Positions 28,521 through 38,189 of a DNA stretch of 60,660 nt are shown piece after piece. The notes under the pieces were generated by a model. It was not told the DNA's origin. It worked only from the letters and a program-made list of their open reading frames with translations, and did no database searches. Both the position numbers and the translations under genes were made by a program. Where the stretch lies: assembly GCA_004124535.1 (NCBI GenBank), contig SCKQ01000008.1, positions 1 to 60,660 on the forward strand, given 5' to 3'. Each line of letters starts with the position of its first letter. Position 1 is the stretch's first letter. The stretch comes from Fidelibacterota bacterium (GTDB lineage: Bacteria > Marinisomatota > Marinisomatia > Marinisomatales > TCS55).

Positions 28521-29483
28521 ATGACAGAAATACCAAAAGATGCAATTAAGTGTTTAGATAAAGGTTTTGTCCGGTTGGTGGAAACCATGGGCGGGGACGA
28601 TGCCATTGTGCAGGCCGCCCGGGTGAGCTATGGCAAGGGCACCAGCAAAGTGAGTCAGGACCGCGGCCTTATTCGTTACTTGATGCGCCACCGCCATACC
28701 ACACCATTTGAAATGGTGGAATTCAAGTTCCACTGCAAGATGCCCATTTTTGTGGCCCGACAATGGGTCCGCCATCGTACCGCCAATATTAATGAATATT
28801 CATTGCGCTACTCCGAAGCCCGGGATGAGTTTTATTATCCCGAGCCCAAACATATTCAATTCCAAAGCGCCCTTAACAAACAGGGTCGTTTGGGTAATGT
28901 TCCCAAGCGACTCACGGATAAGGTGCTGAAATATTTCAAGGAAATATCTGAGCGTAGTTTTGATATGTACCGGGAACTGAATGAAGCCGGCTTGGCGCGG
29001 GAACTGATTCGGGCCATCCTACCAGTGAATCTCTATACAGAATGGTACTGGAAGAATGACCTGCACAACCTGTTGCATTTTATTGGCCTGCGCTCTGACA
29101 GTCATGCCCAGTATGAAATCCGAGTCTACTCCGATGCCATGGCGGAAGCGGTAAAAAAAGTGGCGCCATTTGCCTGGGAAGCCTACCAGGACTATGTGGT
29201 CAGCGGTTTACGTTTTTCCCGTATCGAACAAAGCCTGCTGGAGCAGCGTCTTCCTGATCGAGTGATTGATGACATTCTTGAAGATGTGGCTTACCAGATC
29301 ACCGCAACCCTGCACAATAACAAACGCAGGGAAGATGCGGACCTGTTCCCCCTCTATCAAAAGCAGGGCGGGAGTGATTCTGAAGATGACTTTAAGCTGA
29401 AGTGGGCTTCAGGAGAGATCGAAATTGGCAACGTACGTGAGTTACGCGAATTCAAGACCAAGCTGAAACGGCTGAAGAAGTAG
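28521..29483 (+). CDS. thyX: FAD-dependent thymidylate synthase ThyX
   Basis: This 320-residue protein has the ThyX motif RHR-x7-S as RHRTANINEYS (near residue 86), followed by LRYSEARDEFY. Further on are LYTEWYWKNDLHNLLHFIGLR and HAQYEIRVYSDAM. ThyX makes dTMP from dUMP using methylene-tetrahydrofolate as carbon donor and flavin/NADPH for reduction. It is longer than the usual 220-260 residues; the extra length is a C-terminal extension after the helical core. No thyA is seen in the window. Confidence 0.95.
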   Translation: MTEIPKDAIKCLDKGFVRLVETMGGDDAIVQAARVSYGKGTSKVSQDRGLIRYLMRHRHTTPFEMVEFKFHCKMPIFVARQWVRHRTANINEYSLRYSEARDEFYYPEPKHIQFQSALNKQGRLGNVPKRLTDKVLKYFKEISERSFDMYRELNEAGLARELIRAILPVNLYTEWYWKNDLHNLLHFIGLRSDSHAQYEIRVYSDAMAEAVKKVAPFAWEAYQDYVVSGLRFSRIEQSLLEQRLPDRVIDDILEDVAYQITATLHNNKRREDADLFPLYQKQGGSDSEDDFKLKWASGEIEIGNVRELREFKTKLKRLKK

Positions 29484-29511
29484 TTTCACATGCTTTAACC
29501 CTAAACCGGAT

Positions 29512-30192
29512 ATGGCTGTAAAGAAATCATCTGAAGGACACCGCCAGCGCCTGCGGGACAAATTTCTCAACAGCAGTCTAGCAGGGTTTCATGATTATGA
29601 GATCATTGAACTTCTGCTCACCTTGGGAACACCCCGAAAAGACTGCAAACAGTCCGCTAAAGATGCCCTGAAGAAATTTGGAGCCCTGAAAGCAGTGCTG
29701 GAGGCAGATGCCGTTGATTTAAAGACAGTCAGAGGTATTGGGGATAAGAATGTATTCGGACTAAAAATCGCCCAGGCGGTGGCCCGGCGTTATTTAGCTG
29801 ACCGTGTTGTCGATAAGGATTTTATCCGCTCTTCAAAAGAGGTTCTTGAATATTTACAACACAACCTGCGGGACAAGAACCGGGAGGTGTTCATGATAAT
29901 CTATCTGAACGGCCGCAACCAGATCATCAATATGGAGGAAGTCTTTGAAGGTACCCTGTCTACATCGGCGGTCTATCCTCGGGAAGTTGTGAAACGAGCG
30001 TTAGATAATGAAGCGGCTGCTTTGGTGTTTGTTCACAACCACCCCAGTGGTAATCCAAAACCGAGTAAAGAGGATCTGACCATTACAAATAAATTAAAGG
30101 AAGCAGCACAGTCCATTGATGTGGCGATCCATGATCATCTGATCATTGCCGGGAATGAAGTGTATTCATTCGCGGACCACGGACTGATTTAA
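29512..30192 (+). CDS. radC: RadC family JAB/MPN-domain protein
   Basis: This 226-residue protein has an N-terminal helix-hairpin-helix part (HDYEIIELLLTLGTPRKDCK; VRGIGDKNVFGLK) and a C-terminal JAMM metalloprotease-like domain with VFVHNHPSGNPKPSKEDLTIT, containing the H-x-H...S...D zinc site. The name RadC is historical and the DNA-repair role is doubtful; these proteins are linked to DNA processing. It lies between thyX and the E1 gene on the same strand. Confidence 0.93.
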   Translation: MAVKKSSEGHRQRLRDKFLNSSLAGFHDYEIIELLLTLGTPRKDCKQSAKDALKKFGALKAVLEADAVDLKTVRGIGDKNVFGLKIAQAVARRYLADRVVDKDFIRSSKEVLEYLQHNLRDKNREVFMIIYLNGRNQIINMEEVFEGTLSTSAVYPREVVKRALDNEAAALVFVHNHPSGNPKPSKEDLTITNKLKEAAQSIDVAIHDHLIIAGNEVYSFADHGLI

Positions 30193-30207
30193 ATATTCTG
30201 AGGGCAC

Positions 30208-32421
30208 ATGTCCTTATTTAACCGAGCCGAAATCATTGATCAGAATTTCACATCCTTTGTGAAATCAGGGAACCTCCCGCAAGCCCGAATTGATCTTCCT
30301 CTTTCTCATACAAACATAAAGCCATCGGATTTGGTTTCATTATTCGAGTCTCAGGTGTTGAGTCGGCACATGGACTTGAAAGCAAGGATCATGAAGGATG
30401 ACGGGAAGTGTTATTACACCATCGGAAGTTCCGGCCATGAGGGTAATGTCGTCTTTGGAAAGATATTCCCTTACACAGATATGGCGTTTCTGCATTATCG
30501 CAGCGGTGCATTTTTTATAGAGCGCTCAAGGCAAACGCCGGGAACGACACCTCTGTACGATCTCGCACTTTCTTTTACTGCATCCGCAGATGATCCTATC
30601 AGTGGCGGCAGGCATAAGGTATTTGGTAGTAAAAGACTGAATATACCGCCACAAACCAGCACAGTTTCCAGCCACGTTCCTAAAGCTGTCGGTGTAGCGC
30701 TTTCCATAGACCGGGCGCGTGACCTCGATATTCAGGAAAGGGAACTGAAAAATGATAGCGTTGTTCTCTGCAGTTTTGGTGATGCGAGTATAAATCATTC
30801 TACGGCTCTGGGAGGATTCAATACAGCCGGCTGGGTGACACACCAGGGTGGACATGTTCCCATTGTATTTATTTGCGAGGATAACGGTATTGGTATTTCG
30901 GTGCCCACACCTGAGAATTGGATCAGGGATTCTTTCGCGGACCGCCCTGGTTATAAGTATATCGCCTGCGATGGATTAAACCTAATCGATCTGATTGAAA
31001 AATCAAGAGAAGCAGAATCGTATTGCCGAAAGAACCGGACACCTGTTTTCCTCCATATGAAAACAATCCGGTTAATGGGTCATGCCGGATCGGATATAGA
31101 GTCCGGGTACCACAAACAAGAAACCATTGAAAAGACAGAATTCAATGATCCTCTGCTTCATTCATCCCGGATCCTGATTCAAAACAGATGTTTGTCAGCA
31201 GATGATATTTTGAATCTATATGAATCTGCGAGACAAACCATAAATCATGTGTGTGAATCAGCAGCGAAAAGACCGAAACTCAAAACTGCGGAAAATGTGA
31301 TGGAATCAATCACAGCACATACGTTCAATCGAACAGTTCCGACTATACCAGGTCAAAAAGATCGGGAAGCCATTTTTGGAAAGAAATCTGCGCGATTGGG
31401 CCAGCCTCAGCACATGGCAAAACTACTTAATTATGGTCTTTCAGATATTATGCTTCGTTATCCCAATACGCTGGTATTTGGGGAAGACGTGGCCCAAAAG
31501 GGCGGCGTGTACCATGTAACAGCTGATCTTTACAGTCAATTCGGGATGCGCCGTGTCTTTAACAGTCCACTGGATGAAACCTCGATCATCGGTTCTGCGA
31601 TAGGTTTTGCCCATAATGGATTTGTTCCGATTCCGGAGATTCAATTTTTAGCTTATTTCCACAATGCTGAAGATCAGTTACGTGGAGAAGCGTCAACTTT
31701 AGCCTTTTTCAGCGAAGGACAATTCATGAATCCGATGGTATTACGCGTGCCAGGGCTGGCGTATCAGAAAGGATTCGGCGGCCATTTTCATAATGATAAT
31801 TCTCTGGCAGTTTTTCGAGATCTTCCCGGTGTGATTCTGGCATGTCCGTCCAATGGCCACGATGCTGTTAAGATGCTCAGGACCGCCGTACGCGAAGCCT
31901 ATAAAAACGGCCGAATCACTGTGTTTGTTGAACCGATTGCGTTGTATATGATAAAGGACCTGCATAAACCCAAAGACGGCGAGTGGAATTTTAAATATCC
32001 CGATCTCAAAGAAGAGCTACCTATTGGTGAACTTGGCGAGTACGGCAGGGGAAAGGCACTGACCATAATCACTTACGGAAATGGATTGTATTTGTCTCTG
32101 CAGGCGCAGAAAGATATTGAAAAGAAACTGAAGAAAAAGATAAAAGTGATCGATTTAAGATGGCTATCTGATATTAACCTTCCAAATCTTCTGAAAGCAA
32201 TCGGCACATGTGGGAAGGTGCTGATTGTAGATGAATGTAGGAAAAGAGGTTGCCATGGAGAAGGACTTATTGCAGACATGGCCAGTGTAACCAATAAGCG
32301 ATTAACTATCAAATTGCATGCTGCAGAGGACAGTTTTATTCCGCTGGGTGAGGCGGCAACGGTCACCCTGCCCAGCAAAGAAAGTATCATCAAACACGCG
32401 TTGGAACTGGTTAATGGGTAA
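30208..32421 (+). CDS. Fused alpha/beta 2-oxoacid dehydrogenase E1 (branched-chain type)
   Basis: In this 737-residue protein the alpha half (about 1-340) has the thiamine-diphosphate motif FGDASINHSTALGGFN...EDNGIGIS near residues 190-230. The beta half (from about 390) begins MAKLLNYGLSDIMLRYPNTLVFGEDVAQKGGVYHVT and includes FNSPLDETSIIGSAIGFAHNG. The E1 component decarboxylates 2-oxoacids such as those from leucine, isoleucine and valine and loads the acyl group onto lipoyl-E2. No E2 or E3 gene is in the window. The stop overlaps the start of the acyltransferase gene, so the two products are made together. A GAGGG sequence precedes the start. Confidence 0.88.
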   Translation: MSLFNRAEIIDQNFTSFVKSGNLPQARIDLPLSHTNIKPSDLVSLFESQVLSRHMDLKARIMKDDGKCYYTIGSSGHEGNVVFGKIFPYTDMAFLHYRSGAFFIERSRQTPGTTPLYDLALSFTASADDPISGGRHKVFGSKRLNIPPQTSTVSSHVPKAVGVALSIDRARDLDIQERELKNDSVVLCSFGDASINHSTALGGFNTAGWVTHQGGHVPIVFICEDNGIGISVPTPENWIRDSFADRPGYKYIACDGLNLIDLIEKSREAESYCRKNRTPVFLHMKTIRLMGHAGSDIESGYHKQETIEKTEFNDPLLHSSRILIQNRCLSADDILNLYESARQTINHVCESAAKRPKLKTAENVMESITAHTFNRTVPTIPGQKDREAIFGKKSARLGQPQHMAKLLNYGLSDIMLRYPNTLVFGEDVAQKGGVYHVTADLYSQFGMRRVFNSPLDETSIIGSAIGFAHNGFVPIPEIQFLAYFHNAEDQLRGEASTLAFFSEGQFMNPMVLRVPGLAYQKGFGGHFHNDNSLAVFRDLPGVILACPSNGHDAVKMLRTAVREAYKNGRITVFVEPIALYMIKDLHKPKDGEWNFKYPDLKEELPIGELGEYGRGKALTIITYGNGLYLSLQAQKDIEKKLKKKIKVIDLRWLSDINLPNLLKAIGTCGKVLIVDECRKRGCHGEGLIADMASVTNKRLTIKLHAAEDSFIPLGEAATVTLPSKESIIKHALELVNG

Positions 32422-33457
32422 AGAACGCATTGTTATCATTTGTCCTGGGCGAGGAAGTTATACACGGGAAACATCCGGGTATTTAAAGACCTATGGTACA
32501 CTGGCAAAGGATCGGATTACCTTCATGGATGAAAAGCGGAACACGGCCGGCTTGCCAACGCTTTCTGAATTGGATTCTCAACCCTTCAAAGCCAAGATAC
32601 ACATGAAAGGTGAGCACGCTTCGACCCTGATCTACGCCTGTAGCTTGGCTGACTTTTTATCAATTGATCAATCCAGATTTGAAATCGTTGCCATAACCGG
32701 GAATTCCATGGGCTGGTACTCAGCACTAGCGCTCGGCGGCGCGCTAAAGCATGAAAATGCCTACACCTTGATTGACACCATGGGATCCATGATGAAAGAC
32801 ACTATTATTGGCGGACAGATCATCTACTCAGTTACCGATGACAACTGGCAGGTGGACGAAGCAACAAAAGCAAAGAGCCTGAAAGAGGTGGAAAAAGCAG
32901 GAGCAAACATATCCATTTATCTTGGCGGATATCTTGTTATTGGCGGCGCGCAAAAAGCGCTGGATAAGCTGTTAAAATCACTGCCTCACAAAGATAAATA
33001 TCCGTTTCAATTACCTTACCATGCAGCCTACCATACACCACTTCTGGAATCGGTATCTAGAAAAGCACTTACCATGCTTCCCGAGCAAATGTTTCAAAAA
33101 CCGATTGTTCCGCTTGTAGATGGACGGGGATACATTTGGTCTCCATGGGCAACGAATTCAAACGATCTTTGGAATTATACGCTTGGTCATCAGGTTTGTA
33201 AAACGTATGACTTTACTACGGCCATGAACGTGGCAATAAAGGAATTTTGTCCGGACAAATTGGTTTTACTTGGTCCTGGGAATACCTTAGGTGGATCCAT
33301 TGGACAAATTATTACCGGACAGAATTGGCAGGATATTTCCTGTAAGAAAGACTTCGCCAATCGGCAAAAGACAGACCCATTTCTTATTTCATTGGGTATT
33401 CCTGAACAGCGTGATTTAATTTGTCATAGTTATGAAAAACAGGCTGCATCAACGTAA
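32414..33457 (+). CDS. Stand-alone FabD-like acyltransferase
   Basis: I start this gene at ATG 32414 (347 residues), 8 bases before the end of the E1 gene; longer in-frame starts would lie inside E1. The sequence opens ERIVIICPGRGSY, has the nucleophile motif GNSMGWYSAL near residue 100, and a catalytic-His region PYHAAYHTPLLESV near 205. These are the Ser-His dyad features of malonyl-CoA:ACP transacylases. The sequence is divergent (PGRG rather than PGQG) and lacks the usual GHSLGE, so the acyl specificity may differ. Overlap with an E1 gene suggests it handles an acyl-CoA made by that enzyme; this is inference. Confidence 0.75.
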   Translation: MGKERIVIICPGRGSYTRETSGYLKTYGTLAKDRITFMDEKRNTAGLPTLSELDSQPFKAKIHMKGEHASTLIYACSLADFLSIDQSRFEIVAITGNSMGWYSALALGGALKHENAYTLIDTMGSMMKDTIIGGQIIYSVTDDNWQVDEATKAKSLKEVEKAGANISIYLGGYLVIGGAQKALDKLLKSLPHKDKYPFQLPYHAAYHTPLLESVSRKALTMLPEQMFQKPIVPLVDGRGYIWSPWATNSNDLWNYTLGHQVCKTYDFTTAMNVAIKEFCPDKLVLLGPGNTLGGSIGQIITGQNWQDISCKKDFANRQKTDPFLISLGIPEQRDLICHSYEKQAAST

Positions 33458-33483
33458 TTTCTGGAAATAAGAAAGCTATACAT

Positions 33484-34653
33484 ATGAAAAAATTGGGGCC
33501 CGATTATTACAATATTTCTGATGAACTGACCGAAGAAGAGTTGCTTATCCAGCAAACCGCTCATGAATTTGTGCAAAATGAATTTATACCGGTAATTAAA
33601 GAACATTTCGAGCAAGGTACTTTTCCAATGGAACTTGTCTCGAAACTTGGAGAGCTGGGGTTTATGGGCTCTGCCCTACCGGTTGAATCTGGTGGTGCAG
33701 GCGTAAGCAATGTAGCCTACGGGCTAATCCTGCATGAATTAGAGCGGGGTGATTCAGGCTTGCGATCTTTTGCTAGTGTGCAGGGATCATTAGTTATGTA
33801 CCCTATCCATGCTTTTGGATCAGTTGAACAAAAGGAAAAATGGCTGCCAGGTTTGGGCAAAGGTGAACTGATTGGTTGTTTTGGTTTGACTGAACCTAAT
33901 TATGGTTCGGATGCAGGAGGTATGGCCACCACAGCCAAAAGAAACGGAGATGATTGGATTATTAATGGATCAAAAATGTGGATCACCAACGGCAGTATTG
34001 CAGACGTGGCTGTTGTCTGGGCCAAGGATGAGGATGATGTTGTTCGTGGTTTTCTGTTGGAAAAAGGTATGGATGGATACAGTAGTAATGATATTCATGG
34101 TAAGTTGAGCTTACGGGCCTCTATCACTTCTGATTTAGCAATGGTCAATGTTCATGTTCCAGATTCTGCGCGTTTACCAGGTGTGGAAGGCATGAAAGGG
34201 CCTTTGTCCTGTCTGACTCAGGCCCGATATGGTATTGCCTGGGGAATGACAGGTTGTGCAACTGATTGTTACCAGACAGCTCTGGATTACGCCAAGGAAC
34301 GAAAGCAGTTCTCTAAGCCTATCGCGGGATACCAGCTGACTCAAGCCAAATTTACAGAAATGTTGACTAGGATTACGGAAGCGCAATTGATGGTATTACG
34401 TTTGGGTCGTATGAAAGATGCTGGTACGATGAATTTTCACCAGGTTTCCATGGCTAAACGGAATAATTGTGCCATGGCCAGAGATATTGCCAGGACAGCT
34501 CGGGAAATTCTGGGGGCAAATGGTATTACCCTTGATTATTCGCCGATTCGACACTTGGTAAACATTGAATCCGTGTTTACTTATGAAGGTACCCACGAGA
34601 TGCATACCTTAATTATTGGCGAAGATATTACTGGCCTTCCAGCTTATGATTAA
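33484..34653 (+). CDS. gcdH: Glutaryl-CoA dehydrogenase (acyl-CoA dehydrogenase family)
   Basis: This 389-residue flavoprotein has SGLRSFASVQGSLVMYPI near residue 95, GCFGLTEPNYGSD near 132, WITNGSIADV, and the catalytic Glu in YEGTHEMHTLIIGEDITG near 370. These features match the decarboxylating glutaryl-CoA dehydrogenase subgroup rather than short-chain enzymes. It converts glutaryl-CoA from lysine or tryptophan breakdown to crotonyl-CoA and CO2 and passes electrons to ETF, whose genes are about 15 kb downstream. Confidence 0.9.
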   Translation: MKKLGPDYYNISDELTEEELLIQQTAHEFVQNEFIPVIKEHFEQGTFPMELVSKLGELGFMGSALPVESGGAGVSNVAYGLILHELERGDSGLRSFASVQGSLVMYPIHAFGSVEQKEKWLPGLGKGELIGCFGLTEPNYGSDAGGMATTAKRNGDDWIINGSKMWITNGSIADVAVVWAKDEDDVVRGFLLEKGMDGYSSNDIHGKLSLRASITSDLAMVNVHVPDSARLPGVEGMKGPLSCLTQARYGIAWGMTGCATDCYQTALDYAKERKQFSKPIAGYQLTQAKFTEMLTRITEAQLMVLRLGRMKDAGTMNFHQVSMAKRNNCAMARDIARTAREILGANGITLDYSPIRHLVNIESVFTYEGTHEMHTLIIGEDITGLPAYD

Positions 34654-34664
34654 TTCTAAGAATA

Positions 34665-35630
34665 ATGAAACGGCGTAGTTTTATCAAGACTGGCGCTGCC
34701 GGATTGGTAGCACCAATTGCATTAATAAGTAACGATAAAAAACCGATAAAGAATAGGGTGGGGAAACCAACGGTAATTTCTACCTGGAACCATGGGTTAC
34801 TAGCGAACGATGCTGCAATGGCCGTTTTAAGAAAAAACGGTTCTGCACTAGATGCTGTTGAAGCGGGTGTCCGTGTGCCGGAAGCAGACCCGAAATCACA
34901 ATCAGTAGGCTATGGAGGGCGGCCAGATGAAGATGGACATGTTACGCTGGATGCCTGCATCATGGATTCAGCTGGTAATGCAGGTGCTGTTGCCTTTTTG
35001 AAAGATATCAAACACCCTATCTCTGTTGCTCGAAAAGTAATGGAGCAAACAGACCATGTAATGCTCGTTGGCGAGGGGGCAAAGAAATTTGCGCTAGCCC
35101 ACGGTTTTAAAGAAGAAAATCTGCTCACCGATAAATCACGTGAAGATTGGTTGCTCTGGAAAGAGGATCACAGTATTAAAGATACGTGGGGGCCAAATGA
35201 AGATCATGATACAATTAGCACCTTAGCAATAGATAATAAAGGTGATTTGGCTGGTGCGTGTACAACTAGCGGTATGGCCTACAAAATTCATGGTCGTGTT
35301 GGAGACAGTCCATTAATTGGCGCTGGAATGTACGTGGATAATGATATTGGTGCCGTAGGTGCGACTGGGAAGGGTGAAGAAGTGATCAAAACCTGCGGCA
35401 GTTTCCTTGTGGTTGAACTTATGCGCCAAGGTTATTCGGCCATGGATGCCTGCCGGGAAGCAATACAGAGGATAATTCAAAAACACGCTGAAAAGGTAAA
35501 ATTTCAGATTGCATACATCACCTTACGGAAAGACGGGGAGATCGGCTATGCGGGTATCAAGGATGGATTTCAATACGCTCTGTATAAAGATAATCAGAAT
35601 AAATTATATGATGTAAAGGGGATAGGCTGA
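34665..35630 (+). CDS. Tat-exported Ntn asparaginase / N4-(beta-N-acetylglucosaminyl)-L-asparaginase family
   Basis: The 321-residue protein starts KRRSFIKTGAAGLVAP, a twin-arginine signal. The fold is that of the T2 family: an alpha part, then autocleavage at the HDT motif (HDTISTLAID near residue 182), which frees the nucleophilic Thr. Substrate-loop features follow (TTSGMAYKIHGRVGDSPLIGAGMYVD). The closest match is glycosylasparaginase, which cleaves GlcNAc-Asn; isoaspartyl peptidase or asparaginase activity is possible. A folded, exported enzyme of this kind would act on glycopeptides or damaged peptides in the periplasm. Confidence 0.85.
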   Translation: MKRRSFIKTGAAGLVAPIALISNDKKPIKNRVGKPTVISTWNHGLLANDAAMAVLRKNGSALDAVEAGVRVPEADPKSQSVGYGGRPDEDGHVTLDACIMDSAGNAGAVAFLKDIKHPISVARKVMEQTDHVMLVGEGAKKFALAHGFKEENLLTDKSREDWLLWKEDHSIKDTWGPNEDHDTISTLAIDNKGDLAGACTTSGMAYKIHGRVGDSPLIGAGMYVDNDIGAVGATGKGEEVIKTCGSFLVVELMRQGYSAMDACREAIQRIIQKHAEKVKFQIAYITLRKDGEIGYAGIKDGFQYALYKDNQNKLYDVKGIG

Positions 35631-35632
35631 TT

Positions 35633-36811
35633 GTGAATTCATTTTTCGATTTAATTACAAATAAGTACATACCCAAATCAAAAGAGTCTACTAAGAAATA
35701 CCGTAGCCGGATTGGAAAATTTCAAGGTTGGATTTCAGTAACAGTTAATAGCCTAATGTTCTCGCTTAAGCTCACGATTGGACTTATAATCGGATCCATA
35801 AGTGTAATCGCTGACGCAGTACACACTTTATCTGATGTTATTTCTTCTGGTGTAGTGATCTGGGGGTTTAACGAAGCCCAAAAACCAGCTGATAAGGAAC
35901 ATCCATATGGTCATGGCCGTGCCGAGTATGTGGCGACTTTAGTAATAGCTGTGTTATTGATAGTTGCAGGGATCGAATTTATTGAATCCTCTATTGATCG
36001 TATTATACACCCCATTGTGATAGAACCAGCCTGGTGGATGATTATTGCTATCATCTCAACAATATTTTTAAAAATAATTATAGCAAATTATGCAGAATAC
36101 TTATCCATGAGAATTGCATCAGGCACATTGCATGCTGATGCCTGGCACCACCGTACAGATGCCATATCATCATTGCTTGTCACTGTGGCGATGATATCAG
36201 GGAAATTTGGCTATAGTCAAGTCGATGGCTGGGCTGGGCTGGGGGTAGCACTATTCATTATTTGGTCTGGGTTTGGCATAGCCAGGTCTGCAGTTGATGA
36301 CCTTATTGGTAAACCACCTACCATGGAGGAAATAGAGGATATTCGACAATTAGCTCGCGCAGTGGATGGTGTCCTTGATGTACACGATATTGCTATCCAT
36401 AGTTATGGTAAGGATAAGTTTGCAAGTATCCATATTGAAATTGATGCAGATGAAATGCCAGCAAGAGCCCATGATATCTCAGAAAATGTGGAGAAAAGTC
36501 TGGGAGAGGAATTGGGTGTATCACCGACAGTACATGTAGATCCTGTTTCAATAACTGATCCAAAGGTAAAAGAAGTGAAAAAATATTTATGGGAACATTG
36601 GTCTAACCACAATGTGCTCACAGATTTTCATGATATACGTGTTGTGGACACAGCAAAACATCATGTAATATTATTTGGTGTTAATGTAAAACCTGGTGTT
36701 TCAAAATCCCGTGTTATTGAATCATGCAATGAGGTTGAAAGAGATCTGATATCAGTATTTAATGAATTCGAAATTGATATTAAAGTATCTCAGATTCATC
36801 AATACGCTTAA
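35633..36811 (+). CDS. Cation diffusion facilitator (CDF) transporter
   Basis: The 392-residue protein starts at GTG. It has about six membrane segments and the CDF metal-site motifs: ADAVHTLSDV near residue 60, HPYGHGRAEYVATL near 88, and DAWHHRTDAISSLLV near 170. A cytoplasmic ferredoxin-like domain covers about 220-300 (VHDIAIHSYGKDKFASIHIEID), and about 90 further residues appear to be a second copy of it. It exports Zn, Mn, Fe or a similar divalent cation. The stop codon overlaps the birA stop from the other strand by 4 bases. Confidence 0.9.
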   Translation: MNSFFDLITNKYIPKSKESTKKYRSRIGKFQGWISVTVNSLMFSLKLTIGLIIGSISVIADAVHTLSDVISSGVVIWGFNEAQKPADKEHPYGHGRAEYVATLVIAVLLIVAGIEFIESSIDRIIHPIVIEPAWWMIIAIISTIFLKIIIANYAEYLSMRIASGTLHADAWHHRTDAISSLLVTVAMISGKFGYSQVDGWAGLGVALFIIWSGFGIARSAVDDLIGKPPTMEEIEDIRQLARAVDGVLDVHDIAIHSYGKDKFASIHIEIDADEMPARAHDISENVEKSLGEELGVSPTVHVDPVSITDPKVKEVKKYLWEHWSNHNVLTDFHDIRVVDTAKHHVILFGVNVKPGVSKSRVIESCNEVERDLISVFNEFEIDIKVSQIHQYA

Positions 36812-37599
36812 TTTTCCCGCATATTCTTAATTATCGCACTTGAGAAAGTTTTTGTTTCACCATTCATTTCAATAACGCATTCACCATTCTTTGCTATATT
36901 TATAAATCGTCCTTGATGGACTTGATCGCCCTCCTGAAAAGTAATTTGTTTATTGCCGTGGGTACAATATGGGGTCCAGTATTTACTGATGTCAAATGAT
37001 TCTGAATTCTCACCAAGCTCATTTAACAGTATTTCTAAATGATTTAGTATAGCTGCAAGTAAGCGCTCCCGTTGGATGAAATCACCTATTTCCAGATATA
37101 GTGAAGTAGCCGTGCTAGAAATATCATTTTCAAAATCATCAGCTGTTTCATTTACATTGATACCAATACCAAGCACAACCCATTTGATACTCTTGCCCTG
37201 GATTCTGCTTTCGCAGAGTATACCGCCAAGCTTTTTACCGTTAATTATGATATCATTGGGCCATTTTAACCCCCCATCTATGTGCATATCCTGCAATGCG
37301 CGTACGATAGCGACGCCGCTTAAAAGAGGAAATACACCAGAAATTGATCCTGGTAAATTATTAGGCTGAATAACTACTGAAAATGTAAGGCTACGGTCGG
37401 CTTTTGATTGCCATTTTGTACCATTTCTGCCTTTTCCAGATAGCTGTCTATCGGTGATAATTACAGTGCCAGGCTTAACGCTTTCATCGATCATCTCCCA
37501 TGCTTCTTCATTTGTTGAGTCCAGTTGGGTATAATATTCGATCACTTGCCCCAGTGTTTTCGTATGCAGATTTGCCTGTACAAGATTTGTGAATATCAT
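36808..37599 (-). CDS. birA: Biotin--[acetyl-CoA-carboxylase] ligase
   Basis: The 263-residue protein has the ligase motifs QLSGKGRNGTKWQS (about 53-66), LKWPNDIIINGKKLGGILCE (about 112-131) and VVLGIGINVNE. It lacks the N-terminal DNA-binding domain of the E. coli protein, so it is a monofunctional (group I) ligase. It attaches biotin to carboxylases. Being in one run with methylmalonyl-CoA mutase suggests service to propionyl-CoA carboxylase. Confidence 0.93.
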   Translation of the reverse strand: MIFTNLVQANLHTKTLGQVIEYYTQLDSTNEEAWEMIDESVKPGTVIITDRQLSGKGRNGTKWQSKADRSLTFSVVIQPNNLPGSISGVFPLLSGVAIVRALQDMHIDGGLKWPNDIIINGKKLGGILCESRIQGKSIKWVVLGIGINVNETADDFENDISSTATSLYLEIGDFIQRERLLAAILNHLEILLNELGENSESFDISKYWTPYCTHGNKQITFQEGDQVHQGRFINIAKNGECVIEMNGETKTFSSAIIKNMREN

Positions 37600-37602
37600 G
37601 AT

Positions 37603-38181
37603 CTAAATGAAAATTAAATGTAATTGTATATAGGTAAGTATCATGCCTAGAAATGAGCCAACTATAACCTGCGAAATATTGTGTGCCTTTAATACCACTC
37701 TGGCACTCGCAACCAACACTAGAATAAACCCCATTATTAAAGGGGATTGTCCACCGTTAACCCATAATGCAGCTATAAGACCGGCAACTCCCATGGCATG
37801 AATAGAAATTTTCCAATAACGAGTAATAAGAATAATTATTACTGTGTTGGTAATAAAACAAAACATCAGTCCTCTCACAATGGCATCCGCATTCTGCAGG
37901 GTAAGTACAATAAAACCTATAGCAGCATAAAGGACTCCCAAACTAAGAGGCATAATGCGCTGTTTGCGTATACTCGCGTCCAGATCCGATATAATCCCAT
38001 ATCTAAGCAATACAATGATTGTAATAATAGGTATGAGATTTGAAAAAAGGAAACAGGTCGTCAGAATCTCACCTGCATTGGGATGTATTATGGGGTTAGC
38101 ATAGATCAGTATTATATAAACAAGAAGAGATATAATCATCGGATGAAAAATGATGGAAAAAAATTTTGCCAGATGGATCAA
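37603..38181 (-). CDS. Integral membrane protein, PAP2-like
   Basis: This 192-residue protein has five or six membrane segments. The C-terminal part reads SARVVLKAHNISQVIVGSFLGM, which resembles the second half of the PAP2 motif (SR-x5-H-x3-D-x-x-G) with several substitutions, including loss of the metal/phosphate-site Asp (here Gln). The KxxxxxxRP half is not recognisable. It may be a non-catalytic PAP2 relative. It lies 8 bases after the mutase gene and 3 bases before birA. Confidence 0.6.
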   Translation of the reverse strand: MIHLAKFFSIIFHPMIISLLVYIILIYANPIIHPNAGEILTTCFLFSNLIPIITIIVLLRYGIISDLDASIRKQRIMPLSLGVLYAAIGFIVLTLQNADAIVRGLMFCFITNTVIIILITRYWKISIHAMGVAGLIAALWVNGGQSPLIMGFILVLVASARVVLKAHNISQVIVGSFLGMILTYIQLHLIFI

Positions 38182-38189
38182 TATGTGTT

